Source of the DNA: Cristatella mucedo
Lineage: Eukaryota > Bryozoa > Phylactolaemata > Cristatellidae
Assembly: GCA_009760855.2 (NCBI GenBank)
Contig: WPIO01000548.1
Span: 1-27,668 of the forward strand
Length of the DNA stretch: 27,668 nt
Direction: 5' to 3'
Part shown: in pieces, positions 1 through 13,445 of the stretch
Layout: every line of letters starts with the position of its first letter
Numbering within the stretch: the first letter of the stretch is position 1
The notes under the pieces: generated by a model
Seen by the model: only the letters and a program-made list of their open reading frames with translations
The model's database searches: none
Told to the model about the DNA's origin: nothing
Program-made: the position numbers and the translations under genes

Positions 1-3000
1 ATGCAGATTTGAGTTTCTACATATTCCGCGTTATGCTGCAAACTAGTGCGAAACGTGTTATTTACGTGCGAAATGCTTTAAACAAGGTGCAGCACTCTGC
101 TGCCAGCAAGTGCACGCTCCGACATGCAGATTTGAAGTTTCTAGATATTCCGCGATCTGCCGCGAACTCGTGCGAAACGTGTTATTTACGTGCGAAATGC
201 TTTAAACAAGGTGCAGCACTCTGCTGCCAGCAAGGACACGCTCCGACATGCAGATTTGAAGTTTTCTACATATTCCGCGATCTGCTGCGAACTCGTGCGA
301 AACGTGTTATTTTACGTGCGAAATGCTTTCAACAAGGAGCAGCACTCTGCTGCCAGCAAGCACACGCTCCGACATGCAGATTTGAAGTTTCTACATATTC
401 CGCGATCTGCTGCGAACTCGTGCGAAACGTGTTATTTACGTGCGAAATGCTTTAAACAAGGTGCAGCACTCTGCTGCCAGCCAGGGCACGCTCCGACATG
501 CAGATTTGAACTTTCTACATATTTCGCGATCTGCTGCGAACTCGTGCGAAACGTGTTATTTACGTGCGAAATGCTTTAAACAAGGTGCAGCACTCTGCTG
601 CCAGCCAGCGCACGCTCCGACATGCAGATTTGAAGTTTCTACATATTCCGCGATCTGCTGCGAACTGGTGCGAAACGTGTTATTTACGTGCGAAATGCTT
701 TAAACAAGGTGCAGCACTCTGCTGCCAGCCAGGGCACGCTCCGACACGCAGATTTGAAGTTTCTACATATTCCGCGATCTGCTGGGAACTAGTGCGAAAC
801 GTGTTATTTACGTGCGAAATGCTTTAAACAAGGTGCAGCACTCTGCTGCCAGCCAGCGCACGCTCCGACATGCAGATTTGAAGTTGCTACATATTCCGCG
901 ATCTGCTGCGAACTCGTGCGAAACGTGTTATTTACGTGCGAAATGCTTTAAACAAGGTGCAGCACTCTGCTGCCAGCCAGGGCACGCTCCGACATGCAGA
1001 TTTGAAGTTTCTACATATTCCGCGATCTGCTGCGAACTCGTGCGAAACGTGTTATTTACGTGCGAAATGCTTTAAACAAGGTGCAGCACTCTGCTGCCAG
1101 CCAGGGCACGCTCCGACATGCAGATTTGAAGTTTCTACATATTCCGCGATCTGCTGCAAACTGGTGCGAAACGTGTTATTTACGTGCGAAATGCTTTAAA
1201 CAAGGTGCAGCACTCTGCTGCCAGCCAGGGTGCGCTCCGACATGCAGATTCGATGTTTCTACATATTCCGCGATCTGCTGCAAACTCGTGCGAAACGTGT
1301 TATTTACGTGCGAAATGCTTTAAACAAGGTGCAGCACTCTGCTGCCAGCCAGGGCACGCTCCGACATGCAGATTTGAAGTTTCTACATATTCCGCGATCT
1401 GCTGCGAAACTCGTGCGAAACGTGTTATTTACGTGCGAAATGCTTCTAAAAACAAGGTGCAGCACTCTGCTGCCAGCCAGTGCACGCTCCGACATGTACA
1501 TTTGAAAATTCTAGAAATTCCGCGATCTGCTGCCAACTCTTGCGAAACGTGTTATTTACGTGCGAAATGCTTTAAACAAGGTGCAGCACTTTGCTGCCAG
1601 CAAGCTCTCACGCTCCGACATGCAGATTTGAAGTTTCTACATATTCCGCGATCTGCTGCAAACTGGTGCGAAACGTGTTATTTACGTGCGAAATGCTTTA
1701 AACAAGGTGCAGCACTCTGCTGCCAGCCAGGGCAGGCTCCGACATGCAGATTTGAAGTTTCTACATATTCCGCGATCTGCTGCGAACTGGTGCGAAACGT
1801 GTTATTTACGTGCGAATTGCTTTAAAACAAGGTGCAGCTCTCTGCTGCCAGCCAGGCACGCTCCGACATGCAGATTTGAAGTTTCTACATATTCCGCGAT
1901 CTGCTGCGAACTCGTGCGAAACGTGTTATTTACGTGCGAAATGCTTTAAACAAGGTGCAGCACTCTGCTGCCAGCAAGCCCACGCTCCGACATGCAGATT
2001 TGAAGTTTCTAGATATTCCGCGATCTGCTGCGAACTCATGCGAAATGTGTTATTTACGTGCGAAATACTTTAAACAAGGTGCAGCACTCTGCTGCCAGCC
2101 AGGGCACGCTCCGACACGCAGATTTGAAGTTTCTACATATTCTGCGATTTGCTGGGAAGTCGTGCGAAACGTGTTATTTACGTGCGAAATGCTTTAAACA
2201 AGGTGCAGCACTCTGCTGCCAGCAAGCACACGCTCCGACATGCAGATTTGAAGTTTCTACATATTCCGCGATCTGCTGCGAACTGGTGCGAAACGTGTTA
2301 TTTACGTGCGAAATGCTTTAAACAAGGTGCAGCACTCTGCTGCCAGCCAGGGCACGCTCCGACACGCAGATTTGATGTTTCTACATATTCCGCGATCTGC
2401 TGCGAACTCGTGCGAAACGTGTTATTTACGTGCGAAATGCTTTAAACAAGGTGCAGCACTCTGCTGCCAGCCAGCCCACGCTCCGACATGCAGATTTGAA
2501 GTTTCTACATATTCCGCGATCTGCTGCGAACTCGTGCGAAACGTATTATTTACGTGCGAAATGCTTTAAACATGGTGCAGAACTCTGCTGCCAGCCAGCC
2601 CATGCTCCGACATGTAAATTTGAAGTTTCTACATATTCCGCCATCTGCTGCAAACTGGATTCGAAACGTGTTATTTACGTGCGAAATTCTTTAAACAAGG
2701 TGCAGCACTCTGCTGCCAGCCAGGGCGCGCTCCGACATGCAGATCCGCGATCTGCTGGGAACTCTTGCGAAACGTGTTAATTACGTGCGAAATGGTTTAA
2801 ACATGGTGCAGCACTCTGCTGCCAGCCAGCACACGCTCGGACATGCAGATTTGAACTTTCTACATATTCCGCGATTTGCTGCTAACTCGTGCGAAATGTG
2901 TTATTCGAGTGCGAAATGGTCAAAACAAGGTGCAGCACTCTGCTACCAGCCAGCTCACTCTCTGAAATGTAGATTTGAAGTTTCTACATATTCCGCGATC

Positions 3001-6000
3001 TACTGCGAACTTGTGCGAAACATGTTATTTACGTGCGAAATGCTTTAAAGAAGGTGCAGCACTCTGCTGCCAGCCAGCTCACGCTCCGACATGCAGATTT
3101 GAAGTTTCTAGATATTCCGCGATCTGCTGCGAACTCATGCGAAATGTGTTATTTACGTGCGAAATGCTTTAAACAAGGTGCAGCACTCTGCTGCCAGCCA
3201 GGGCACGCTTCGACACGCAGATTTGAAGTTTCTACATATTCCGCGATCTGCTGCGAACTCGTGCGAAACGTGTTATTTACGTGCGAAATGCTTTAAACAA
3301 GGTGCAGCACTCTGCTGCCAGCCAGCACACGCTCCGACATGCAGATTTGAACTTTCTAGATATTCCGCGATCTGCTGCGAACTGGTGCGAAACGTGTTAT
3401 TTACGTGCGAAATGCTTTAAACAAGGTGCAGCACTCTGCTGCGAGCAAGCGCACGCTCCGACATGCAGATTTGAAGTTTCTACATATTCCGCGATCTGCT
3501 GCGAACTCGTGCGAAACGTGTTATTTACGTGCGAAATGCTTTAAACAAGGTGCAGCACTCTGCTGCCAGCAAGCGCACGCTCCGACATGCAGATTTGAAG
3601 TTTCTAGATATTCCGCGATCTGCTGCGAACTCGTGCGAAACGTATTATTTACGTGCGAAATGCTTTAAACATGGTGCAGCACTCTGCTGCCAGCCAGCTC
3701 ACGCTCTGACATGCAGATTTGAAGTTTCTACATATTCCGAGATCTGCCGCGAACTAGTGCGAAACGTGTTATTTACGTGCGAAATGCTTTAAACAAGGTG
3801 CAGCACTCAGCTGCGAGCAAGCACAGGCTCCGACATGCAGATTTGAAGTTTCGACATGTTCCGCGATCTGCTTCGAACTTGTGCGAAACGTGTTATTTAC
3901 GTGCGAAATGCTTTAAACAAGGTGCAGCACTCTGCTGCCAGCCAGGGCACGCTCCGACACGCAGATTTGATGTTTTTACATATTCCGCGATCTGCTGCGA
4001 ACTCGTGCGAAACGTGTTATTTACGTGCGAAATGCTTTAAACAAGGTGCAGCACTCTGCTGCCAGCCAGCGCACGCTCCGACATGCAGATTTGAAGTTTC
4101 TACATATTCCGCGATCGGCTGCGAAACTCGTGCGAAACGTGTTATTTACGTGCGAAATGCTTTAAACATGGTGCAGCACTCTGCTGCCAGCCAGCACACT
4201 CTCCGACATGCAGATTTGAACTTTCTAGATATTCCGCGATCTGCTGCGAACTCGTGCGAAACGTGTTATTTACGTGCGAAATGCTTTAAACAAGGTGCAG
4301 CACTCTGCTGCCAGCCAGCGCACGCTCCGACATGCAGATTTGAAGTTTCTACATATTCCGCGATCTGCTGCGAACTAGTGCGAAATGTGTTATTTACGTG
4401 CGAAATGCTTTAAACAAGGTGCAGCACTCTGCTGCCAGCAAGTGCACGCTCCGACATGCAGATTTGAAGTTTCTACATATTCCGCGATCTGCTGCCAAAC
4501 TAGTGCGAAACGTGTTATTTACGTGCGAAATGCTTTAAACAAGGTGCAGCACTCTGCTGCCAGCAAGCCAGCGCACGCTCCGACATGCAGATTTGAACGT
4601 TTCTACATATTCCGCGATCTGCTGCGAACTGGTGCGAAACGTGTTATTTACGTGCGAAATGCTTTAAACAAGGTGCAGCACTCTGCTGCCAGCCAGGGCA
4701 CGCTCCGACATGCAGATTTGAAGTTTCTACATATTCCGCGATCTGCTGCGAACTCGTGCGAAACGTGTTATTTACGTGCGAAATGCTTTAAACAAGGTGC
4801 AGCACTCTCTGCTGCCAGCCAGGGCACGCTCCGACATGCAGATTTGAAGTTTCTACATATTCCGCGATCTGCTGCAAACTGGTGCGAAACGTGTTATTTA
4901 CGTGCGAAATGCTTTAAACAAGGTGCAGCACTCTGCTGCCAGCCAGGCACGCGCTCCGACATGCAGATTTGAAGTTTCTACATATTCCGCGATCTGCTGC
5001 GAACTCGTGCGAAACGTGTTATTTACGTGCGAAATGCTTTAAACATGGTGCAGCACTCTGCTGCCAGTCAGCGCACGCTCCGACATGCAGATTTGAAGTT
5101 TCTACATATTGCGCGATCTGCTGCGAACTCGTGCGAAACGTGTTATTTACGTGCGAAATGCTTTAAACAAGGTGCAGCACTCTGCTGCCAGCAAGCACAC
5201 GCTCCGACATGCAGATTTGAAGTTTCTACATATTCCGCAATCTGCCGCGAACTCGTGAAAAACGTGTTATTTACGTGCGAAATGCTTTTAAACAAGGTGC
5301 AGCACTCTGCTGCCAGCCAGGGCACGCTCCGACATGCAGATTTGAAGTTTCTACATGTTCCGCGATCTGCTGCGAACTCGTGCGAAACGTGTTATTTACG
5401 TGCGAAATGCTTTTACACAAGGAGGCAGCACACTGCTGCCAGCCAGCTGCACGCTCCGACATGCAGATTTGAAGTTTCTACATATTCCGCGATCTGCTGC
5501 GAACTCGTGCGAAACGTGTTATTTACGTGCGAAATGCTTTAAACAAGGTGCAGCACTCTGCTGCCAGCCAGGGCACGCTCCGACATGCAGATTTGAAGTT
5601 TCTACATATTCCGCGATCTGCTGCGAACTCGTGCGAAACGTGTTATTTACGTGCGAAATGCTTTAAACAAGGTGCAGCACTCTGCTGCCAGCCAGCGCAC
5701 GCTCCGACATGCAGATTTGAAGTTTCTACATATGCCGCGATCTGCTGGTAACTCGCGCGAAACGTGTTATTTACGTGCGAAATGCTTTAAACAAGGTGCA
5801 GCACTCTGCTGCCAGCAAGCGCACGCTCCGACATGCAGATTTGAAGTTTCTACATATTCCGCGATCTGCTGCGAACTCGTGCGAAACGTGTTATTTACGT
5901 GCGAAATGCTTTAAACAAGTGCAGCACTCTGCTGCCAGCCAGCGCACGCTCGACATGCAGATTTGAAGTTTCTACATATTCCGCGATCTGCTGCAAACTC

Positions 6001-7760
6001 GTGCGAAACGTGTTATTTACGTGCGAAAATGCTTTAAACAAGGTGCAGCACTCTGCTGCCAGCAAGCGCACGCTCCGACATGCAGATTTGAAGTTTCTAC
6101 ATATTCCGCGATCTGCTGCGAACTCGTGCGAAACGTGTTATTTACGTGCGAAATGCTTTAAACAAGGTGCAGCACTCTGCTGCCAGCCAGGGCACGCTCC
6201 GACACGCAGGTTTGATGTTTGTACATATTAAGCGATCTGCTGCGAACTCGTGCGAATCGTGTTATTTACGTGCGAAAAATGCTTTAAAAATAGGTGCAGC
6301 AGCACTCTGCTGCCAGCCAGGGCACGCTCCGACATGCAGATTTGAACTTTCTACATATTCCGCGATCTGCTGCGAACTCGTGCGAAACGTGTTATTTACG
6401 TGCGAAATGCTTTAAACAAGGTGCAGCACTCTGCTGCCAGCAAGCCCAAGCTCCGACATGCAGATTTGAAGTTTCTACATATTCAGCGATCTGCCTCAAA
6501 CTCGTGCGAAACGTGTTATTTACGTGCGAAATGCTTTAAACGAGGTGCAGCACTCTGCTGCCAGCAGCCAGCTCACGCTCCGACATGCAGATTTGAAGTT
6601 TCTACATATTCCGCGATCTGCTGCGAACTCGTGCGAAACGTGTTATTTACGTGCGAAATGCTTTAAACAAGGTGCAGCACTCTGCTGCCAGCCAGCGCAC
6701 GCTCCGACTTGCAGATTTGAAGTTTCTAGATATTCCGCAATCTGCTGCGAACTCGTGCGAATCGTGTTATTTACGTGCGAAATGCTTTAAACATGGTGCA
6801 GCACTCTGCTGCCAGCCAGGGCACGCTCCGACAAGCAGATTTGATGTTTTTACATATTCCGCAATCTTCTGCGAACTCGTGCGACATGTGTTTTTTGCGT
6901 GCGAAATGCTTTAAACAAGGTGCAGCACTCTGCTGCGAGCAAGCGCACGCTCCGACATGCAGATTTGAAGTGTCTACATATTCCGCGATCTGCCGCGAAC
7001 TCGTGCGAAACGTGTTTATTACGTGCGAAATGCTTTAAACAAGGTGCAGCACTCTGCTGCTAGCAAGCGCACGCTCCGACATGCAGATTTGAAGTTTCTA
7101 GATACTCCGCGATTTGATGCGAACTCGTGCAAAACGTGTTATTTACGTGCGAAATGCTTTATTCAAGGTGCAGCACTCTGCTGCCAGCCAGCACACGCTC
7201 CGACATGCAGATTTGAAGTTTCTAGATATTCCGCGATCTGCTGCGAACTCGTGCGAAACGTGTTATTTACGTGCGAAATGCTTTAAACAAGGTGCAGCAC
7301 TCTGCTGCCAGCCAGCGCACGCTCCGACATGCAGATTTGAAGTTTCTACATATTCCGCGATCTGCCGCGAACTCGTGCGAAACGTGTTATTTACGTGCGA
7401 AATGCTTTAAACAAGGTGCAGCACTCTGCTGCCAGCCAGCACACGCTTCGACATGCAGATTTGAACTTTCTACATATTCCGCGATCTGCTGCGAACTCGT
7501 GCGAAACGTGTTATTTACGTGCGAAATGCTTTAAACAAGGTGCAGCACTCTGCTGCCAGCAAGTGCACGCTCCGACAAGCAGATTTGAAGTTTCTACATA
7601 TTCCGCGATCTGCTGCGAACTCGTGCGAAACGTGTTATTTACGTGCGAAATGCTTTAAACAAGGTGAAGCACTCTGCTGCAAGCCAGCACACGCTCCGAC
7701 ATGCAGATTTGAAGTTTCTACATATTCCGCGATCTGCTGCAAACTGGTGCGAAACGTGTT
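1..7760 (+). repeat. Satellite, uniform monomer section
   Basis: In this part neighbouring monomers are close to one consensus and I see no clear multi-monomer block repeat. Differences are mostly single bases, a variable dinucleotide before CACGCTCC, and small length changes. Examples are an extra CT near 4806, an extra A near 6027 and runs of extra A near 6276-6290. One monomer near 2737 is short. This pattern fits local homogenisation by unequal exchange. The boundary with the higher-order section is approximate. Confidence 0.7.
2679..2784 (+). repeat. Short satellite monomer with internal deletion
   Basis: At about 2733-2740 CAGAT is joined directly to CCGCGATCTGC. About 18 bases are missing (the TTGAAGTTTCTACATATT segment), giving a monomer of about 106 bp. 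Flanking monomers have normal length. Confidence 0.8.
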
Positions 7761-9619
7761 ATTTACGTGCGAAATGCTTTAAACAAGGTGCAGCACTCTG
7801 CTGCCAGCCAGGGCACGCTCCGACACGCAGATTCGATGTTTCTACATATTCCGCGATCTGCCACGAACTCGTGCGAAATGTGTTATTTACGTGCGAAATG
7901 CTTTAAACATGGTGCAGCACTCTGCTGCCAGCCAGCTCACGCTCCGACATGCAGAGATTTGAATGTTTCTACATATATTCCGCGATCTGCTGCGAACTCG
8001 TCGTGCGAAACGTGTTATTTACGTGCGAAATGCTTTAAACAAGGTGCAGCACTCTGCTGCCAGCCAGCGCACGCTCCGACATGTAGATTTGAAGTTTCTA
8101 CATATTCCGCGATCTCCTGCGAACTTGTGCGAAACGTGTTATTTTACGTGCGAAATGCTTTAAACATGGTGCAGCACTCTGCTGCCAGCCAGCTCACGCT
8201 CCGACATGCAGAGTTGAAGTTTCTAGATATTCCGCGATCTGCTGCGAACTCGTGCGAAATGTGTTATTTACCAGCGAAATACTTTAAACAAGGTGCAGCA
8301 CTCTGCTGCCAGCCAGGGCACGCTCCGACAGGCAGATTTGATGTTTCAATATATTCCGTGATCTGCTGCGAACTCGTGCGAAACGTGTTATTTACGTGCG
8401 AAATGCTCAAAACAAGGTGCAGCACTCTGCTGCCAGCCAGCGCACGCTCCGAAATGTAGATTCGAAGTTTCTACATATTCCGCGATCTGTTGCGAACTTG
8501 TGCGAAACGTGTTATTTACGTGCGACATGCTTTAAACATGGTGCTGCACTCTGCTGCAAGCCAGGGCGCGCTCCGACAAGCAGATTTAATGTTTCTACAT
8601 ATTCCGCGATCTGCTGCGAACTCGTGCGAAACGTGTTATTTACGTGCGAAATGCTTTAAACAAGGTGCAGCCCTCTGCTGCCAGCAAGCTCATTCTCAGA
8701 CATTCAAATTTGAAGTTTCTAGATATTCCGCGATCTACAGCGAACTCGTGCGAAATGTGTTATTCCAGTGCGAAATATTCAATACAAGGTGCAGCACTCT
8801 GCTGCCAGCAAGCACACGCTCCGACATGCAGATTTAAAGTTTCTACATATTCCGCGATCTGCTGCGAACTCGTGCGAAACGTGTTATTTAAGTGCGAAAT
8901 GCTTTAAACAAGGTGCAGCACTCTGCTGCCAGCCAGCCCAAGCTCCGACATGCAGATTTGAAGTTTCTACATATACCGCCATCTGCTGCAAACTGGTGCG
9001 AAACGTGTTATTTACGTGCGAAATGATTTAAACAAGGCGCAGCACTCTGCTGCCAGCCAGGGCACTCTCCGACACGCAGATTTGATGTTTCTTCATATTC
9101 CGCTATCTGCTGCAAACTGGTGGGAAACGTGTTATTTACGTCCGAAATGCTTTAAACATGGTGCAGCACTCTGATGCCAGCCAGCCCAAGCTCCGACATG
9201 CAGATTTGAAGTTTCTACATATACCGCCATCTGCTGCAAACTGGTGCGAAACGTGTTATTTACGTGCGAAATGCTTTATACAAGGTGCAGCACTCTGCTA
9301 TGAGCCAGGGCACGCTCCGACACACAGATTTGATGTTTCTACATATTCCGCGATCTGCTGCGAACTGGTGCGAAACGTGTTATTTACGTGCGAAATGCTT
9401 TAAAGAAGGTGCAGCACTCTGCTGCCAGCCAGGGCACGCTCCGACATGCAGATTTGATGTTTCTACATATTCCGCGATCTGGTGCGAACTCGTGCGAAAC
9501 GTGTTATTTACGTGCGAAATGCTTTAAGTATGGTGCAGCACTCTGCTGCCAGTCAGCGCATGCTCCGACATGCAGATTTGAAGTTTCTATACATTCCGCG
9601 ATCTGGTGCGAACTCGTGC

Positions 9620-10272
9620 GAAACGTGTTATTTACGTGCAAAATGCTTTAACACAAGGTGCAGCACGCTGCTGCCAGCAAGGGCACGCTCCTACATGCAG
9701 ATTTGAAGTTTCTACATATTCCGCGATCTGCCACGAACTCGTGCGAAACGTGTTATTTACGTGCGAAATGCTTTAAACAAGGTGCAGCACTCTGCTGCCA
9801 GCCAGCACACGCTCCGACATGCAGATTTGAACTTTCTAGGTATTCCGCGATCTGCTGCAAACTGGTGCGAAACGTGTTATTTACGTGCGAAATGCCTTAA
9901 ACAAGGTGCAGCACTCTGCTGCCAGCCAGCGCACGCTCCGACATGCAGATTTGAAGTTTCTAGATATTCCGCGATCTGCTGCGAACTCGTGCGAAATGTT
10001 TTATTCGAGTGCGAAATAATCTATACAAGGTGCAGCACTTGTCTGCCAGCCAGCGCACGCTCCAAAATGTAGATTTGAAGTTTCTACATATTCCGCGATT
10101 TGTTGCGAACTCGTGCGAAACGGGTTATTTACGTGCCAAATGCTATAAACAAGGTGCAGCATTCTACTGCCAGCAAGCACACGCTCCGACATGCAAATTT
10201 GAAGTTTCTACATATTCTGCGATCTGCTGCGAACTGGTGCGAAACGTCTTGTTTACGTGCGAAATGCTTTAA
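9620..10272 (+). repeat. Higher-order block A, copy 1
   Basis: This run of about five monomers carries a distinctive order of variants: a GCAAAATGCTTT monomer with CTCCTACATGC, then CTTTCTAGGTATT, then the TTTTATTCGAGTGCGAAAT monomer, then the TGCCAAATGCTATAAAC monomer. The same order recurs 992 bp and 3968 bp downstream. Block ends are approximate. Confidence 0.75.
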
Positions 10273-10469
10273 ACAAGGTGCAGCACTCTGCTGCGAGCTA
10301 GCACACGCTCTGACATTCAGATTTGAAGTTTCTACATATTCCGCGATCTGCCGCGAACTCGTGCGAAACGTGTTATTTACGTGCGAAATGCTTTAAACAA
10401 GGTGCAGCACTCTGCTGCCAGCCAGCACACGCTCGGACATGCAGATATGAACTTTTTAGATATTCCGCG

Positions 10470-12860
10470 ATCTGCTGCGAACTCGTGCGACACGTGTTAC
10501 TTACGTGCGAAATGCTTTAAGCATGGTGCAGCACTCTGCTGCCAGCCAGCACACGCTCCGACATGCAGATTTCACCTTTCTAGATATTCCGCGATCTGCT
10601 GGGAACTCGTGCGAAACGTGTTATTTACGTGCAAAATGCTTTACACAAGGTGCAGCACTCTGCTGCCAGCAAGGGCACGCTCCTACATGCAGATTTGAAG
10701 TTTCTACATATTCCGCGATCTGCCACGAACTCGTGCGAAACGTGTTATTTACGTGCGAAATGCTTTAAACAAGGTGCAGCACTCTGCTGCCAGCAAGCAC
10801 ACGCTCCGACATGCAGATTTGAACTTTCTAGATATTCCGCGATCTGCTGCAAACTGGTTTGAAACGTGTTATTTACGTGCGAAATGCTTTAAACAAGGTG
10901 CAGCACTCTGCTGCCAGCAAGCGCACGCTCCGACATTCAGATTTGAAGTTTCTAGATATTCCGCGATCTGCTGCGAACTCGTGCGAAATGTTTTATTCGA
11001 GTGCGAAATATTCTATACAAGGTGCAGCACTTTGCTGCCAGCCAGCGCACGCTCCAAAATGTAGATTTGAAGTTTCTACATATTCCGCGATTTGTTGTGA
11101 ACTGGTTTGAAACGTGTTATTTACGTGCCAAATGCTATAAACAAGGTGCAGCATTCTACTGCCAGCAAGCACACGCTCCGACATGCAAATTTGAAGTTTC
11201 TACATATTCCGCGATCTGCTGCGAACTGGTGCGAAACGTGTTATTTACGTGCGAAATGCTTTAAACAAGGTGCAGCACTCTGCTGCCAGCCAGGGCACGC
11301 ACCGACACGCAGATTTGATGTTTCTACATATTCCGCGATCTGCTGCGAACTCGTGCGAAACGTGTTATTTACGTGCGAAATGCTTTAAACATAGTGCTGC
11401 ACTCTGCTGCCATCCAACACAAGCTTCGACATGCAGATTTGAACTTTCTAGATATTCCGCGATCTTCTGCGAACTCGTGCGAAACGTGTTATTTACGTGC
11501 GAAATGCTTTAAACAAGGTGCAGCCCTCTGCTGCCAGCAAGCGCACTCTCAGACATTCAAATTTGAAAATCCAAGATATTCCGCGATCTACAGCGAACTC
11601 GTGCGAAATGTGTTATTCCAGTGCGAAATGCTTTAAACAAGGTGCAGCACTCTGCTGCCAGCAAGCACACGCTCCGACATGCAGATTTAAAGTTTCTACA
11701 TATTCCGCGATCTGCTGCAAACTGGTGCGAAACGTGTTATTTACGTGCGAAATGCTTTAAACAAGGTGCAGCACTCTGCTGCCAGCCAGGGCGCGCTCCG
11801 ACACGCAGATTCGATGTTTCTACATATTCCGCGATCTGCTGCGAACTCGTGCGAAACGTGTTATTTACGTGCGAAATGCTTTAAACATGGAGCAGCACTC
11901 TGCTGCCAGTCAGCTCACGCTCCGACATGCAGATTTGAAGTTTCTACATATTCCGCGATCTGCTGCGAACTCGTGCGAAACGTGTTATTTACGTGTGAAA
12001 TGCTCAAAACAAGGTGCAGCACTCTGCTGCCAGCCAGCGCAGGCTCCGAAATGTAGATTCGAAGTTTCTACATATTCCGCGATCTGCTGCGAACTTGTGC
12101 GAAACGTGTTATTTACGTGCGAAATGCTTTAAACATGGTGCAGCACTCTGCTGCCAGCCAGCTCACGCTCCGACATGCAGAGTTGAAGTTTCTAGATATT
12201 CCGCGATCTGCTGCGAACTCGTGCGAAATGTGTTATTTACGTGCGAAATACTTTAAACAAGGTGCAGCACTCTGCTGCCAGCCAGGGCACGCTCCGACAG
12301 GCAGATTTGATGTTTCAATATATTCCGTGATCTGCTGCGAACTCGTGCGAAACGTGTTATTTACGTGCGAAATGCTTTAAACAAGGTGCAGCACTCTGCT
12401 GCCAGCCAGAGCACGCTCCGAAATGTAGATTCGAAGTTTCTACATATTCCGCGATCTGTTGCGAACTTGTGCGAAACGTGTTATTTACGTGCGAAATGCT
12501 TTAAACATTGTGCAGCACTCTGCTGCCAGCCAGCACACGATCCGACATGCAGATTTGAACTTTCTAGATATTCCGCGATCTGCTGCGAACTCGTGCGAAA
12601 CGTGTTATTTACGTGCGAAATGCTTTAAACAAGGTGCAGCACTCTGCTGCCAGCAAGTGCACGCTCCGACATGCAGATTTGAAGTTTCTAGATATTCCGT
12701 GATCTGCTGCGAACTCGTGCGAAACGTGTTATTCGAGTGCGAAATGCTCTAAACAAGGTGCAGCACTCTGCTGCCAGCCAGCACACGCTCTGACATGTAG
12801 ATTTGAAGTTTCTACATATTCTGCAATCTGCTGCGAACTCGTGCGAAACGGGTTATTTAC
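10470..12860 (+). repeat. 24-monomer higher-order repeat, copy 1
   Basis: Starting at the GTGCGACACGTGTTACTTAC monomer near 10486, the variant order matches the segment beginning near 13462, continuously to about 12860. Examples are CATAGTGCTGCAC with CATCCA near 11391, TCAGACATTCAAATTTG near 11550 and TCAATATATTCCGTGATC near 12315. Identity fades on both sides. The full period would be 2976 bp, to about 13445. Confidence 0.8.
10612..11264 (+). repeat. Higher-order block A, copy 2
   Basis: This copy lies 992 bp (8 monomers) after copy 1. It shares the CTCCTACATGC, TTTTATTCGAGTGCGAAAT and TGCCAAATGCTATAAAC monomers in order. It also carries AACTGGTTTGAAACG near 10853, which recurs near 13829, so it is closer to copy 3 than to copy 1 there. 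Confidence 0.75.
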
Positions 12861-13445
12861 GTGCCAAATGCCATAAACAAGGTGCAGCATTCTACTGCCA
12901 GCAAGCACACGCTCCGACATGCAGATTTGAAGTTTCTACATATTCCGCGATCTGCTGCGAACTGGTGCGAAACGTGTTATTTACGTGCGAAATGATTTAA
13001 ACAAGGCGCAGCACTCTGCTGCCAGCCAGGGCACTCTCCGACACGCAGATTTGATGTTTCTACATATTCCGCTATCTGCTGCAAACTGGTGGGAAACGTG
13101 TTATTTACGTCCGAAATGCTTTAAACATGGTGCAGCACTCTGATGCCAGCCAGCCCAAGCTCCGACATGCAGATTTGAAGATTCTACATATACCGCCATC
13201 TGCTGCAAACTGGTGCGAAACGTGTTATTTACGTGCTAAATGCTTTATACAAGGTGCAGCACTCTGCTATGAGCCAGGGCACGCTCCTACGCGCAGATTT
13301 GATGTTTCTACATATTCCGCGATCTGCTGCGAACTGGTGCGAAACGTGTTATTTACGTGCGAAATGCTTTAAAGAAGGTGCAGCACTCTGCTGCCAGCCA
13401 GGGCGCGCTCCGACATGCAGATTTGATGTTTCTACATATTCTGCG

